Source of the DNA: Marinicella litoralis
GTDB taxonomy: Bacteria > Pseudomonadota > Gammaproteobacteria > Xanthomonadales > Marinicellaceae
Direction: 5' to 3'
DNA: 64,000 bases
Assembly (NCBI RefSeq): GCF_002591915.1
Contig: NZ_NIHB01000001.1
Coordinates: forward strand, 411,805-475,804
Below are positions 55,995 to 64,000 of this stretch, in pieces; the first letter of the stretch is position 1, and the number at the start of each line of letters is the position of its first letter. The notes under the pieces are model-generated. The model worked only from the letters and a program-made list of their open reading frames with translations, was not told the DNA's origin and did not search any database. A program made the position numbers and the translations under genes.

Positions 55995-57335
55995 ATGAAA
56001 AAAATCAGCTTCATCATCATGTTTTTTGTGGCGGCCACTGTTCAGGCCACTTTGCCAGCAGCCGTGAGTGGTCAACCCGTGCCTTCTTTGGCACCTATCT
56101 TGGAGCGGGTGACTCCGGCGGTGGTCAACATCAACACCAAATCGGTGCAATATGTGCGTTCCCGCAACAGTGAGTTTTACAGTTGGTTTTATGGACTGCC
56201 CAATACCCCCAGAGAACGGGTGACTCAATCATTGGGGTCAGGGGTGATCGTGGATGCAGTGAAAGGCTTGATCTTGACCAACCACCATGTGGTCAATGAC
56301 GCCGATGACATATCAGTGGTGTTGCATGATGGGCGTACTTACAATGCCAGATTGATTGGTTCAGATGACGGCACCGATGTGGCTGTGATACAGATTGATG
56401 CAGACAATTTAACGGCTTTGCCATTGGCTGATTCGAAACAGTTGCGGGTGGGTGATTTTGTGGTGGCAGTGGGTAATCCATTTGGTTTGGGTCAAACCGT
56501 GACCTCAGGAATCGTCAGCGCTTTGGGCCGCACCAGTTTAAGCGGACTGGGTTTTCAAAATTTTATACAAACCGATGCTTCAATCAATCCAGGTAACTCT
56601 GGTGGAGCCTTGATTGACCTCAATGGTTCTTTGGTGGGTATCAACACCGCGATATTCTCGCCTTCAGGTGGCAATGTTGGCATTGGTTTTGCCATTCCAT
56701 CTTCCTTGGCCGAACGCATGATGCGCCAATTGGTGGAGTTTGGCACCGTACGCCGTGGTTCTTTAGGTATGGGTGTACAAGACATCACTGAACGCTTGGC
56801 TCGGGCTTTCGATGTGGGTCAAAAACAAGGGGTTTTGGTGACCTCGGTTGATCCAGACTCTCCGGCCGATCGTGCCGGTTTACAAGCTGGTGATATCATC
56901 ACCCAGTTAAACGGTGATCGCATCACCAGCCAAAAACAGTTTCAAAATTACGAAGGCCTGATTGAATTGGACAGCCATGTGATCATTGATTACATGCGCA
57001 ATGACAAGCAACGTCAAGTCCAAACCCTGATCACCGAAGCCGATCGCAATGAAATGAAAGGCAAGGAACTACATCCACTGCTTAAAGGTGTCTTGTTGAG
57101 TAATTTGCCGGTGCAATACAAAGATCGTTTTCAAGGTGTTTTGATCGAAGAAATTGAGCGTGGCTCAAAGCCATGGAAATTGGGTCTGCGAGCGGGTGAT
57201 TTGATCACCTCGGTCAATAAAACAGAAATCAACAGTCTCAAGCAGTTGACCCAAAATGTTGAACGATCCCGCAAGACACCGTTGTTAAACATTTACCGCA
57301 ACGGCCGCAATTATTTGTTGTTGCTGGAAGAGTAA
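55995..57335 (+). CDS. degQ: DegQ/DegP-type periplasmic serine endoprotease
   Basis: HtrA family quality-control protease. Signal peptide (about residues 1-19), then a trypsin-like domain with catalytic His in LTNHHVVNDADD, Asp in DGTDVAVIQI and Ser in DASINPGNSGGALI, then two PDZ domains (VLVTSVDPDSPADRAGLQAGD, and a second near GLRAGDLITSVNK). Length of 446 fits DegQ better than DegP (short LA loop). It is followed 18 nt later by msrB in the same orientation. Confidence 0.95.
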   Translation: MKKISFIIMFFVAATVQATLPAAVSGQPVPSLAPILERVTPAVVNINTKSVQYVRSRNSEFYSWFYGLPNTPRERVTQSLGSGVIVDAVKGLILTNHHVVNDADDISVVLHDGRTYNARLIGSDDGTDVAVIQIDADNLTALPLADSKQLRVGDFVVAVGNPFGLGQTVTSGIVSALGRTSLSGLGFQNFIQTDASINPGNSGGALIDLNGSLVGINTAIFSPSGGNVGIGFAIPSSLAERMMRQLVEFGTVRRGSLGMGVQDITERLARAFDVGQKQGVLVTSVDPDSPADRAGLQAGDIITQLNGDRITSQKQFQNYEGLIELDSHVIIDYMRNDKQRQVQTLITEADRNEMKGKELHPLLKGVLLSNLPVQYKDRFQGVLIEEIERGSKPWKLGLRAGDLITSVNKTEINSLKQLTQNVERSRKTPLLNIYRNGRNYLLLLEE

Positions 57336-57353
57336 AGTAATAGAGTAAACAAC

Positions 57354-57740
57354 ATGAAAGAAGAATTGAAAAAACAACTCAAAGAAAAACTCGACCCAGT
57401 CAGTTACGAAGTCATCGTCAACAAAGGCACCGAACGACCACATTCCGGTGAATACAACCTCAACCTCAAAGATGGTATCTACAGTTGTAAGGCCTGTGGT
57501 GAAGCTTTGTTCGAAAGCGGTTCAAAATTTGATGCCGGTTGCGGATGGCCCAGTTTTGATCAAGAAATTGCTGAAGGTAAAATCAAAGAAGTGTTCGATG
57601 ATTCCCATGGCATGCGACGGGTTGAGGTGGTTTGCGCCAATTGTGATGGTCACTTGGGTCATCTGTTCAATGATGGTCCGACTGAAACTGGTTTGCGTTA
57701 TTGTGTGAACTCAGTGTCGGTGGATTTTGAGGAAGCTTGA
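57354..57740 (+). CDS. msrB: Methionine-R-sulfoxide reductase MsrB
   Basis: Repairs methionine-R-sulfoxide in proteins using thioredoxin. 128 residues with two zinc-binding pairs (SCKACGEALF and VCANCDGHLGHLF), the substrate-binding CGWPSFDQ and the catalytic Cys in LRYCVNSVS. The lower-coordinate Cys often used for recycling is absent or not obvious. It shares a transcript with the protease gene degQ. No signal peptide is seen, so it is cytoplasmic. Confidence 0.95.
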   Translation: MKEELKKQLKEKLDPVSYEVIVNKGTERPHSGEYNLNLKDGIYSCKACGEALFESGSKFDAGCGWPSFDQEIAEGKIKEVFDDSHGMRRVEVVCANCDGHLGHLFNDGPTETGLRYCVNSVSVDFEEA

Positions 57741-57827
57741 TTTTTATGGGTTCAATCATTGGCCTGAACAATAAGATATAATGATTAGCACATTCATTGT
57801 TTTTATTGTGCGAGGGTCTAACAGAAA

Positions 57828-58169
57828 ATGAAAATATTTTATCAAGTCATCACTGTCATTTTGATGTTGTTGGCTGTTTCTTCGGGCATCAGCAAAATCA
57901 TGTTGATGGAACAAGACGTGATGTTCTTTGCACCCTACGGCTTCAGCAATGCTTTGCTGATGATTTTTGGTGTCGCACAAGTCATTGGTGGTTTGTTATT
58001 GATGCCATTCAAAACCAGGGTGTTGGGGGCGATCATTGTGGCCATTACTTTTGTTATTTCCCTGGTGATGCTCCTTATGGCGAAAAGTATGCTGTTTGCA
58101 GCGGTCACCCTGGTCTCGCTGTTGTTATTGGGCATGGTGGTTAAAGAACGCTTGAGTGCATCCAGTTAG
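57828..58169 (+). CDS. DoxX-like membrane protein
   Basis: A 113-residue inner-membrane protein with four helices (about 5-21, 42-60, 66-84, 88-104) and a short N-terminal leader. It resembles the DoxX/DUF4345-like small membrane family by helix layout and the FGVAQVIGGLLLMPF-type second helix with Gly/Gln. Function not known. It stands alone 88 nt after msrB. Confidence 0.65.
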   Translation: MKIFYQVITVILMLLAVSSGISKIMLMEQDVMFFAPYGFSNALLMIFGVAQVIGGLLLMPFKTRVLGAIIVAITFVISLVMLLMAKSMLFAAVTLVSLLLLGMVVKERLSASS

Positions 58170-58376
58170 TCCAATACACACAGATGGCATCAGTTTAGAT
58201 CAAAATTAACTTGCTGTATCCGCATGATTCACACAGTGGTGCAATATGTGTTTGCAAAGCATGACTGCAGACTGGCTTTAACACTTTAACAGGGGTTTAA
58301 ATCTTCCAGTAAGTAACCAAAATGATTTTTCTGCGTTTAATCAGTGAACTGAAGCCAATCTTTATTGAGATATCGT

Positions 58377-59585
58377 ATGACATTTAATTACATCAAAACA
58401 CGCCTTTTTTGCTTGTCATCCAAGCGCGTCATTAAGCACCCATGTAATAAGAACAATCAACGTCAAAAAAGTCGTGCAAGTAAATTGATACTTCTGATGC
58501 TGTGGATTTCCAGTACCAGTTTGTGGGCTGAAAAATCGACTTGTATTGAGGCACTAAAATTTTATGATACAGCCACATTCGTACAACAAATCGATTGCTT
58601 GCGCCAAGCAGCAAAAATTCCTGGATTGTCATTTGCGGTAGTAAAGGATCAAGAGGTTTTGATTGCGGCGGGTTTGGGATACGCCCATAAAGAATCTGGA
58701 TTGCGGGTGACTGCACAAACGCCTTTCAACATCGCCTCGGTGACTAAGCCTTTATCAGCAGTGGCCGCTCTTCGAATGGTAGAACTGGGTCAACTTCAGT
58801 TAGATCGGCCGATCGCTGAATACAGCCAATGGTCCGATTTCTGTCATGCATTCAGTGAACAACCTTCGATTTTTGCCAAAGAGCTGCAGTGTCAATCAGC
58901 TGATCACACCCTCAGACAACTGCTTTCTCATACGGCCACTGGCATGCCCGGTACACGTTTTTCATACAATCCGGTTTTGTACTCATGGGCATCACGTCCC
59001 ATCATGGCTGTCGGTGAACGTTCTTTTTCCAATTTGGTTGATCAATACGTGTTGCAGCCTGCTGGCATGCTGCAATCAGCTCGAACCAACCGAGACCTTC
59101 CGCTGACTGAGGATTTGGCTCAACGGTTGGCGAAACCTTATCTGCTTGACAGCACTGGAAAGATTCAGCGTGCGCCTTTACCGCCACCTCAAGGCGATGG
59201 TGCAGCCGGCGGGGTCATCAGCACGGTGATAGATTTGGCCAAATTTGATATCGCCTACGATCAAGGACAGCTCATTTCTGCACAGTCTCGTGAGTTGATG
59301 ATGACACCTACGCAGTTGACTGGTGGAAAAACTGCCCCTTATGGGATTGGTTGGTTTGTGCAAGATTATCAGGGTCATCGCTTGGTCTGGCATTCAGGAT
59401 GGTGGGAGGATGCGTATTCGGCTATTTATTTAAAGGTTCCAGAGCAACAATTGACCTTTATTTTGCTGGCTAACAGTGAAGGCGTTTGGTGGGACAACCC
59501 ACTGGATTCGGCCCGAGTGCAGGACTCTGAATTTGCTCAGGCGTTTTTTTCGACTTATATCAAAGATTGGGTGTTGCCAAACTAA
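58377..59585 (+). CDS. Serine hydrolase of the beta-lactamase/PBP-like family
   Basis: A 402-residue exported protein with a long basic N-region and then a signal helix (SKLILLMLWISSTSLWA, about residues 37-53). The beta-lactamase-like fold follows: catalytic SxxK in ASVTKPLSAV, a YxN-type motif as FSYNPVLY and an HxG-type motif in VWHSGWWED. It belongs to class C-like serine hydrolases, which include esterases and D-aminopeptidases; antibiotic hydrolysis is not implied. The ATG at 58377 is preferred over a TTG at 58365. Confidence 0.88.
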   Translation: MTFNYIKTRLFCLSSKRVIKHPCNKNNQRQKSRASKLILLMLWISSTSLWAEKSTCIEALKFYDTATFVQQIDCLRQAAKIPGLSFAVVKDQEVLIAAGLGYAHKESGLRVTAQTPFNIASVTKPLSAVAALRMVELGQLQLDRPIAEYSQWSDFCHAFSEQPSIFAKELQCQSADHTLRQLLSHTATGMPGTRFSYNPVLYSWASRPIMAVGERSFSNLVDQYVLQPAGMLQSARTNRDLPLTEDLAQRLAKPYLLDSTGKIQRAPLPPPQGDGAAGGVISTVIDLAKFDIAYDQGQLISAQSRELMMTPTQLTGGKTAPYGIGWFVQDYQGHRLVWHSGWWEDAYSAIYLKVPEQQLTFILLANSEGVWWDNPLDSARVQDSEFAQAFFSTYIKDWVLPN

Positions 59586-59702
59586 AATTCCCTGCCTTTC
59601 TTGGCACGACTCAAGTTTCGGTTTTACCTCGTACTGCTTAAATGAAGTTTTGTCATTTGAAATGAATATAGGTGACAGCAGGCCACCAATCGCTGTCGCT
59701 TA

Positions 59703-60155
59703 ATGAATGGGGGTAATTTATTCTTCATGTGTTACTATTATATGGCATTAATGGTTGAACCAAAGGTTAAGAGTACAGTGAAGAAAATTAAAATAGGTAC
59801 AATTTTCGGGTCTTTAGTGGGTTCAAGTACTGCTGCAGCACATGGTGGTTTGTCATCCTTAGAGGGCCTGTGGGTCATTTATTTGGTGCTGGTATTGATC
59901 GGGTGTCTGTTGGTGGTCATGGGTCTATTTTGGCTGTGGCTGACTTACCTGTACTGGACCCAAGCACGTGCGCGCTTTTTCCGCATCAAGACCTACCTGT
60001 TTTTATCCATCGCCATGACTCTGGTGGCTGGATTCAGTGCTTTCACATTCCATGCCAATGCACCTTACAGCCAGAATGTTTATTTTTCACTCGTCACTGT
60101 TGTGGTTATAGTGACCAGTTTATGGACTGTGATTGGGCAGTATAAAAGAACATAA
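59703..60155 (+). CDS. Small membrane protein, unknown function
   Basis: A 150-residue protein with three clear helices (about 56-79, 92-112, 124-144) and an N-terminal basic leader (VEPKVKSTVKKIKIG) followed by a small-residue stretch ending AAAHGG, which could be a signal or extra helix. The start could be the ATG at 59703 or the internal one at 59751 (MVEPKVK). I do not recognise the family. Confidence 0.6.
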   Translation: MNGGNLFFMCYYYMALMVEPKVKSTVKKIKIGTIFGSLVGSSTAAAHGGLSSLEGLWVIYLVLVLIGCLLVVMGLFWLWLTYLYWTQARARFFRIKTYLFLSIAMTLVAGFSAFTFHANAPYSQNVYFSLVTVVVIVTSLWTVIGQYKRT

Positions 60156-60394
60156 AACGGAGTGATTCCCCCCCACGTTACCTCACTTTTGATATTCATA
60201 TAAACTTGTGTTGTTTGAGGTGTAGTTTGGCACCTTGCCCATGACACAGAATCAATGGGCGCTATAAGCCAGCACATGTGACTGTTGTTAAAATAACTAT
60301 TGAGTGGCTTCATGTGTGCCAGTAGAATTTATTTTTAAATCACCCCTTTTGTAGTGTTATGACCCTCCAAAAATGACTGTTGTGTACTTAGTTC
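60156..60394. other. Non-coding gap before the LysR remnant
   Basis: No convincing coding frame of either strand. A mononucleotide C-run (CCCCCCC near 60167) and several stops are seen. This may hold the eroded front part of the LysR-like gene that follows, but no N-terminal helix-turn-helix can be recovered. Confidence 0.45.
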
Positions 60395-60731
60395 TTGCTG
60401 CTATCAACTGCAGCTTTGACCGACCAACCACCAGCTGATTCAACCCTTGATTTAAAGGCTAATTATTCGGAGTTTCAATATTGTGACCAGTCCAGGGCAA
60501 GCGGGTTTTCTAATCAAGTGGGTTTGATTTTGGAGCCTTTAAGTGTGGATTTGGGATTTACTGTGCTGCTGGCTCATGCGGTGGCGGCTTTCCCCAAACC
60601 GCAATTGATAACGACGCATTGCTTACCTAACCCTATCGATCGGTGAAACCTTGTATCTGGGCTATCGACAACATAAACCCATTGCCAACCGCGTAAAAAC
60701 AGTGATGGCAGAAATCAAAAAGTGGCTTTAA
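60395..60731 (+). pseudogene. Decayed LysR-family transcriptional regulator, C-terminal remnant
   Basis: The first frame (from 60395) reads SRASGFSNQVGLILEPLSVDLGFTV then AHAVAAFPKPQLITTHC, which resembles the effector-domain end of a LysR-type regulator. It runs off into a stop at 60646. A second frame takes over near 60640 and reads GETLYLGYRQHKPIANRV then MAEIKKWL and a stop at 60729. Joining the two frames gives a continuous LysR C-terminus, so at least one frameshift is present. The DNA-binding half is missing. It is therefore a pseudogene rather than a short intact gene. Confidence 0.72.
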
Positions 60732-60904
60732 CAAGCTATATGTATAAAAGCCACCAGACACCATATCATCAAATAGATTGGGTTCAAACAATCGATTCAA
60801 TAGGGTGTTTTATGAACATTTTTGCAGATTGTGTGGCAAGTTGTGTAGCCAAAGGCATAAACTGGGTGTTGATCATTTATCCAAAAGTAACAGGAGCCAA
60901 ACCC

Positions 60905-62215
60905 ATGGATTTTCAAAATTTTAAACAGTCCTTGATTGATGGGGGCAATCATGTTGCTGCAACCTGGGTACAAACTGAAACCTATGCTCAGTTGGCTATG
61001 GTGTTGTTGATTTTTATCGTGGCATTGATAATCACCAATCGCTTGCGAAAATCTTTTCCATTGATAGCCAAGGCTCCTGCCGATGCGCCATTAAGTCCTT
61101 TGAGGAAGTTGGCCAGCAAAATGGGCAATTTGTTGTTTCCATTGATTGCCATATTGGCCTTGAGTTTCGCGGTTGAAATCAGTGCGAATTTATTGGGGCA
61201 AACTTGGTTGGTCAACACGGCTTTGACCCTGGCCATGATGTTGATGTTCATTGCCATCATTCGAGACCATGTCAGAAGCAATTTCATTGCCTTTGTTTTT
61301 CGCTGGATTGGATTGCCGCTGTTGTTTTTGCACCAAGTTAACCTATTAGATCCACTCATCGAAACACTGGAAAGTATGCAAATAACGGTGGGAAATATTC
61401 AGGTATCCGCCTACGGTGTCCTGCGCGTGGCATTGTTTGGTACTTTGTTGTTCTGGTTGGGTCGTTTTTCTAACAGCACTGGTAAAGAAATCATCCGGCG
61501 TCAACCCAAACTCGATTTTCGCACCAAAGAAGTGGCTTCAAAACTGTTAGAAGTCGCGATTTTCTTTTTGGTGTTTTTATTGTTGTTGCAAGTCATGGGC
61601 ATCAACCTAACAGCCATAGCGGTGTTTGGTGGGGCGATTGGTGTTGGGATCGGTTTTGGTCTACAAGCCATCGCTTCCAATTTTATTTCTGGCATCATCA
61701 TATTACTTGATCGCTCTATTTCGGTTGATGATTACATTGAGTTGGAAGATGGCAGAACCGGGATTGTGCGAGAAATGAAACTGCGCTCAACCACCTTGGA
61801 AACTTTTGATGGCAAAGACATCATGGTGCCGAACGAAAAGTTCGTGACCGAAAGTTTCATCAACTGGACTCATAAAGACAAGAAGCAACGTTATCGGGTC
61901 GACTTTTCAGTGGCCTATGATTCTGACATCCGTCAATTGGTGGAAATCATCAAAGAAACCGTGGCTTCACATGATCAAGTTATCAGCGGTGAAGACATCC
62001 CCATCGAAGAACGACCTGATTGTGAAATTGATGGTTTTGGCGATTCAGGCGTCAACATGTTTGTCGAGTTCTGGATGTTGGGTATAGATGATGGAAAAAA
62101 CCGCGTTGGTGGTGATTTGTTGTTAATGATTTTCGAAGCGATGCGCAACAACGGTTTCACCATACCATTCCCACAACGAGAAGTGCGAGTGCTTAAAGAT
62201 CCGACAGCAAAATAA
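60905..62215 (+). CDS. MscS-family mechanosensitive channel
   Basis: A 436-residue channel of the small-conductance MscS family with four or more membrane helices before the conserved pore helix and a cytoplasmic beta/alpha domain. The pore segment reads AVFGGAIGVGIGFGLQAIAS with alternating Gly and Ala. Then ISVDDYIELEDGRTGIV and the C-terminal part ending FPQREVRVLKD. The longest frame starts at 60722 but lacks support; the ATG at 60905 has AGGAG eight nt upstream (60893 region) and gives MDFQNFKQSL. Confidence 0.93.
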   Translation: MDFQNFKQSLIDGGNHVAATWVQTETYAQLAMVLLIFIVALIITNRLRKSFPLIAKAPADAPLSPLRKLASKMGNLLFPLIAILALSFAVEISANLLGQTWLVNTALTLAMMLMFIAIIRDHVRSNFIAFVFRWIGLPLLFLHQVNLLDPLIETLESMQITVGNIQVSAYGVLRVALFGTLLFWLGRFSNSTGKEIIRRQPKLDFRTKEVASKLLEVAIFFLVFLLLLQVMGINLTAIAVFGGAIGVGIGFGLQAIASNFISGIIILLDRSISVDDYIELEDGRTGIVREMKLRSTTLETFDGKDIMVPNEKFVTESFINWTHKDKKQRYRVDFSVAYDSDIRQLVEIIKETVASHDQVISGEDIPIEERPDCEIDGFGDSGVNMFVEFWMLGIDDGKNRVGGDLLLMIFEAMRNNGFTIPFPQREVRVLKDPTAK

Positions 62216-62229
62216 CAGTTTCAAATCCA

Positions 62230-62550
62230 TTAAGGAACGGTTTGATCTTCCACAAAATGTTTCAGTGCATCGAGCCTGTGTTCCCACTGTTGTTCCAGTC
62301 GGGTAATGAAGGTTCGTGCCATTTTTAATTTGTCGGGATTCAACAGCACCTGGGTTTCTCGACCCTGTTTCTTTAATTGAACCAGTTCGGCCGATACCAA
62401 CACTTGAATTTGTTTTCTCGCCCCTTGTCGAGAAATGCCCAAATTTTCAGACAGTTTGCCAATGGTATGGGTTGAGCGTCCGGACAATCTTGTAATGATT
62501 TTTAATCGGACAGGGTCTCCCAATGCTTTGTAAATATCGGCTTCGATCAT
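62230..62550 (-). CDS. ArsR-family transcriptional regulator
   Basis: A 106-residue winged helix-turn-helix protein: IYKALGDPVRLKIITRLSG, then the recognition part ENLGISRQGARKQIQVL and a wing with GRETQVLLNPDKL. It lacks the cysteine metal site of ArsR/SmtB sensors and looks like the GntR-free group that pairs with AHSA1-domain proteins. Its start overlaps the upstream AHSA1 gene by four nt. A likely operator lies in front of the operon. Confidence 0.9.
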   Translation of the reverse strand: MIEADIYKALGDPVRLKIITRLSGRSTHTIGKLSENLGISRQGARKQIQVLVSAELVQLKKQGRETQVLLNPDKLKMARTFITRLEQQWEHRLDALKHFVEDQTVP

Positions 62551-62990
62551 GATGAGCCAGAAAAATACTGTGCCAATCGATCCATCATAAAGTCCCAGCC
62601 ACCTGAGTTTTGTTTGATGGCATCTGCCATCATTGCTGCTGGTAAGGCTGCAAAGCCAGATTCAGTCAAGGTGACTTCGCAGGCGCCATCAGTGGCTGCT
62701 GAAATCTTAAATTCAACCAGGGTATGGGGCACAGTGCGCACATCACCGATGAACATATTGGACCCGGGCACCCAGCGAAAAGCGAAGTATTCATGGGGTT
62801 TGGCCGCTTCAACATGAATTTGGGTTTTGCCGCCTTCACCAAATCCAAATACTGGCTGACTGCCTGGCTGGTAGTCTCCTTCCAGTGTTTCCGGAAACCA
62901 CTTCACCACCAATTCAGGATCGGCGATGGCCGCATAGATTTGTTGTTGAGTGGCCTTGACTTGTATTTTTCGTTGAATGGTGTCTTGCAT
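62547..62990 (-). CDS. SRPBCC/AHSA1 domain protein
   Basis: A 147-residue protein of the START/SRPBCC family with the AHSA1-like fold: IQVKATQQQIYAAIADPELV, KWFPETLEGDY, FRWVPGSN and the C-terminal helix NSGGWDFMMDRLAQYF. Binds a hydrophobic ligand in most families; the ligand here is not known. It is the first gene of a two-gene operon with the ArsR-type regulator. Confidence 0.9.
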   Translation of the reverse strand: MQDTIQRKIQVKATQQQIYAAIADPELVVKWFPETLEGDYQPGSQPVFGFGEGGKTQIHVEAAKPHEYFAFRWVPGSNMFIGDVRTVPHTLVEFKISAATDGACEVTLTESGFAALPAAMMADAIKQNSGGWDFMMDRLAQYFSGSS

Positions 62991-63042
62991 TTGAGGTTAT
63001 CCAAATAGTTTTGTTAATTAGATTTAAGCATGGTTTATCTTA

Positions 63043-63066
63043 ATATGCAACTATTGGGTTGCATAT
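63043..63066. promoter_or_regulatory. Operator-like palindrome upstream of the AHSA1/arsR operon
   Basis: Perfect inverted repeat ATATGCAAC (63043-63051) / GTTGCATAT (63058-63066) with a six-nt spacer. It lies 53 nt ahead of the AHSA1 start. Size and dyad symmetry suit a dimeric ArsR-type regulator, implying autoregulation. Confidence 0.6.
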
Positions 63067-63111
63067 AATCATAGCTATGTTCATACAGGCCATGTTTTAA
63101 TTGCTTACATA

Positions 63112-63141
63112 TTGACAAGACCTGTTAAAAGGTGCTATAAA
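63112..63141 (+). promoter_or_regulatory. Sigma70-type promoter of the toxin-antitoxin operon
   Basis: TTGACA (63112-63117) and TATAAA (63136-63141) are separated by 18 nt, about 30 nt upstream of the antitoxin ATG. A short dyad (ACCT / AGGT) sits between the hexamers and could be the operator for autorepression. Confidence 0.7.
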
Positions 63142-63169
63142 ATGGTCTTTCCATCAATTGATAAACCTG

Positions 63170-63439
63170 ATGCCAACTAAATTTTCTGAAGATGTCATTT
63201 CTTTATCAGAGCTCAAAGTGAATCCAGGCAAGGTTGTTAATCACGCCAAGGACTCTCAACGTCCTATTCTTTTAACCAGTCGCGGTAAAGGAGTTGCAGT
63301 GGTTCAAGGCCTGGCAGAATTCGAAAAGAATGGTGAGGAGCTGGCTTTTGTGAAAGCCATATCTCAAGGCTTGATGGATATTGAAGAAGGCAAGGTTATG
63401 AGCCTCAAAGACGCCAAGAAAAAACTAGCTATTGATTAA
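63170..63439 (+). CDS. Phd/YefM-family antitoxin
   Basis: An 89-residue antitoxin beginning MPTKFSEDVISLSELKVNPGK, then RPILLTSRGKGVAVV, the YefM/Phd DNA-binding core, and an acidic-to-basic C-terminal half that should wrap the toxin. A TTG at 63158 would add four residues; the ATG at 63170 is preferred. The toxin gene follows directly, with its GTG immediately after the stop. As in such modules, the pair should bind its own promoter. Confidence 0.9.
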   Translation: MPTKFSEDVISLSELKVNPGKVVNHAKDSQRPILLTSRGKGVAVVQGLAEFEKNGEELAFVKAISQGLMDIEEGKVMSLKDAKKKLAID

Positions 63440-63733
63440 GTGAAGATTTTATTCTCAGATTCTGCCGTGGCTGACCTTGAGAGTATTAAAGCATATTACA
63501 TCGAACAAATGGTTGCAGTGATTGGGGAAAAATTTGTTGCTGCAATCATTGAAAAAATTGAAACCCTTAATGATCATCCTGACATGGGCAGAATTGTTCC
63601 TGAGTTCGATGAAAGCCATATCAGAGAACTTATCCACCCGCCATTCAGAGTCGTTTACCTGCGCGGTAAAGCCTCAATTCAAATAGTTAGGGTTTGGCGA
63701 AGCGAAAGGTTGTTGAATCTTGACGAAGGTTAG
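63440..63733 (+). CDS. RelE/ParE-family toxin
   Basis: A 97-residue toxin with a GTG start immediately after the antitoxin stop. MKILFSDSAVADLESIKAYY and the C-terminal PFRVVYLRGKASIQIVRVW-type strands with Arg fit the ParE/RelE fold; the ending VWRSERLL is typical. Mode (gyrase versus ribosome-dependent mRNA cleavage) cannot be decided by motif. The pairing with a YefM-type antitoxin is common. Confidence 0.9.
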   Translation: MKILFSDSAVADLESIKAYYIEQMVAVIGEKFVAAIIEKIETLNDHPDMGRIVPEFDESHIRELIHPPFRVVYLRGKASIQIVRVWRSERLLNLDEG

Positions 63734-63834
63734 TAACATCGCCACAGAATTTAAACTCGGATATTTCTTTGATAGGTAAAAAGAAATTGTTTGTGATGTA
63801 ACACATAACTTATACAGACTATTTAAAAATTAAA

Positions 63835-64000
63835 ATGGGATGGACACTGCAATATAAAGCAACAGCACATGAAGAAGTGCTCGAAACATTTGTTAATGAA
63901 GCAAATCAACATTCACTAAAACTTTCTTGGGGTGCGGAGCCTTATTGTTGGGGTTTGAATGAGGACAACACAGCCGGAGGTTTTACTAAAATAGAGTCAT
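63835..64000 (+). CDS. Partial gene at the right edge, unknown product
   Basis: An open frame begins at an ATG at 63835 and runs to the end of the window without a stop (55 codons). It starts MGWTLQYKATAHEEVLETF and has AEPYCWGLNEDN later. I do not recognise it. The upstream 100 nt are AT-rich, with no clear ribosome binding site, so the exact start is uncertain. Confidence 0.5.
   Translation, partial: MGWTLQYKATAHEEVLETFVNEANQHSLKLSWGAEPYCWGLNEDNTAGGFTKIES

Noticed and set aside
58377-59585. Antibiotic-resistance beta-lactamase
   Set aside because: Fold motifs are shared by many esterases and peptidases; nothing in the sequence or context points to antibiotic hydrolysis.
60395-60646. 83-residue intact gene
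   Set aside because: Its end runs off-frame; the continuing LysR sequence is in another frame, so it is better called part of a pseudogene.

Overview
The window looks like chromosomal DNA of a free-living, probably aquatic, aerobic gammaproteobacterium. Base composition is moderately AT-rich (about 40-45% G+C by eye). Supporting gene types are a homodimeric-type AceE, PlsB, PilT/PilU, HslUV, a Pst/PhoU/PhoR phosphate system, RmuC, a DegQ-type protease and GlnB/GlnK. Features reminiscent of Xanthomonadales or Marinicella-like lineages are a class I aldolase beside gap and pgk, an E3 carrying its own lipoyl domain, a type-2 PyrF and an HslV with a short propeptide. The genus is an inference only. 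There are no rRNA or tRNA genes, CRISPR arrays, prophages or insertion sequences that I can see.

Layout. 0-3.9 kb: an overlapping GNAT/membrane/GNAT operon, a cold-shock protein with a long leader, an SDR oxidoreductase and a divergent TPMT-type methyltransferase. 3.9-16.2 kb: a large minus-strand central-carbon block, gap, pgk, class I aldolase, malic enzyme, then the pyruvate dehydrogenase genes aceE, aceF and lpd, with an uncharacterised membrane-protein gene between aceF and lpd. 16.2-19.5 kb: two tandem AGCS-type Na+/amino-acid symporters. 19.5-22.3 kb: a DUF192 lipoprotein and the twitching ATPases pilT and pilU. 22.3-25.8 kb: a BtuB-like TonB receptor behind a clear cobalamin riboswitch, a PII protein and a small SDR. 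26-34.4 kb: the phosphate cluster phoR, pstS, pstC, pstA, pstB, phoU plus a divergent porin, with Pho boxes ahead of pstS and the porin but no phoB. 34.4-37.6 kb: an AlgI-like MBOAT acyltransferase overlapping an SGNH-like partner, then a DUF1569 protein. 37.6-43.7 kb: plsB, a lipoprotein, hslVU and a DUF1232 protein. 43.7-50.6 kb: a small M48 peptidase, two overlapping membrane GTPases with DUF697-like tails, a PilZ-like protein, a SRPBCC/GyrI-like protein and rmuC. 50.6-59.6 kb: an RND efflux pair, pyrF, a degQ-msrB operon, a DoxX-like protein and a serine beta-lactamase-family hydrolase. 59.7-64 kb: a small membrane protein, a decayed LysR gene, an MscS channel, an ArsR/AHSA1 pair with an operator-like palindrome, a YefM/ParE-type toxin-antitoxin module and a gene cut by the window edge.

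How the parts work together. The carbon block takes triose phosphates to 3-phosphoglycerate and feeds pyruvate (also from malate) into acetyl-CoA. The phosphate block is a full import system whose outer-membrane porin shares the PhoB-type operator, so it should be co-induced by phosphate starvation. The riboswitch ties BtuB to cobalamin. Several genes (DegQ, MsrB, RND pump, MscS, HslUV) form a general envelope and stress-response background. The least explained parts are the GTPase pair, the MBOAT/SGNH pair and the membrane protein inside the pyruvate dehydrogenase operon.
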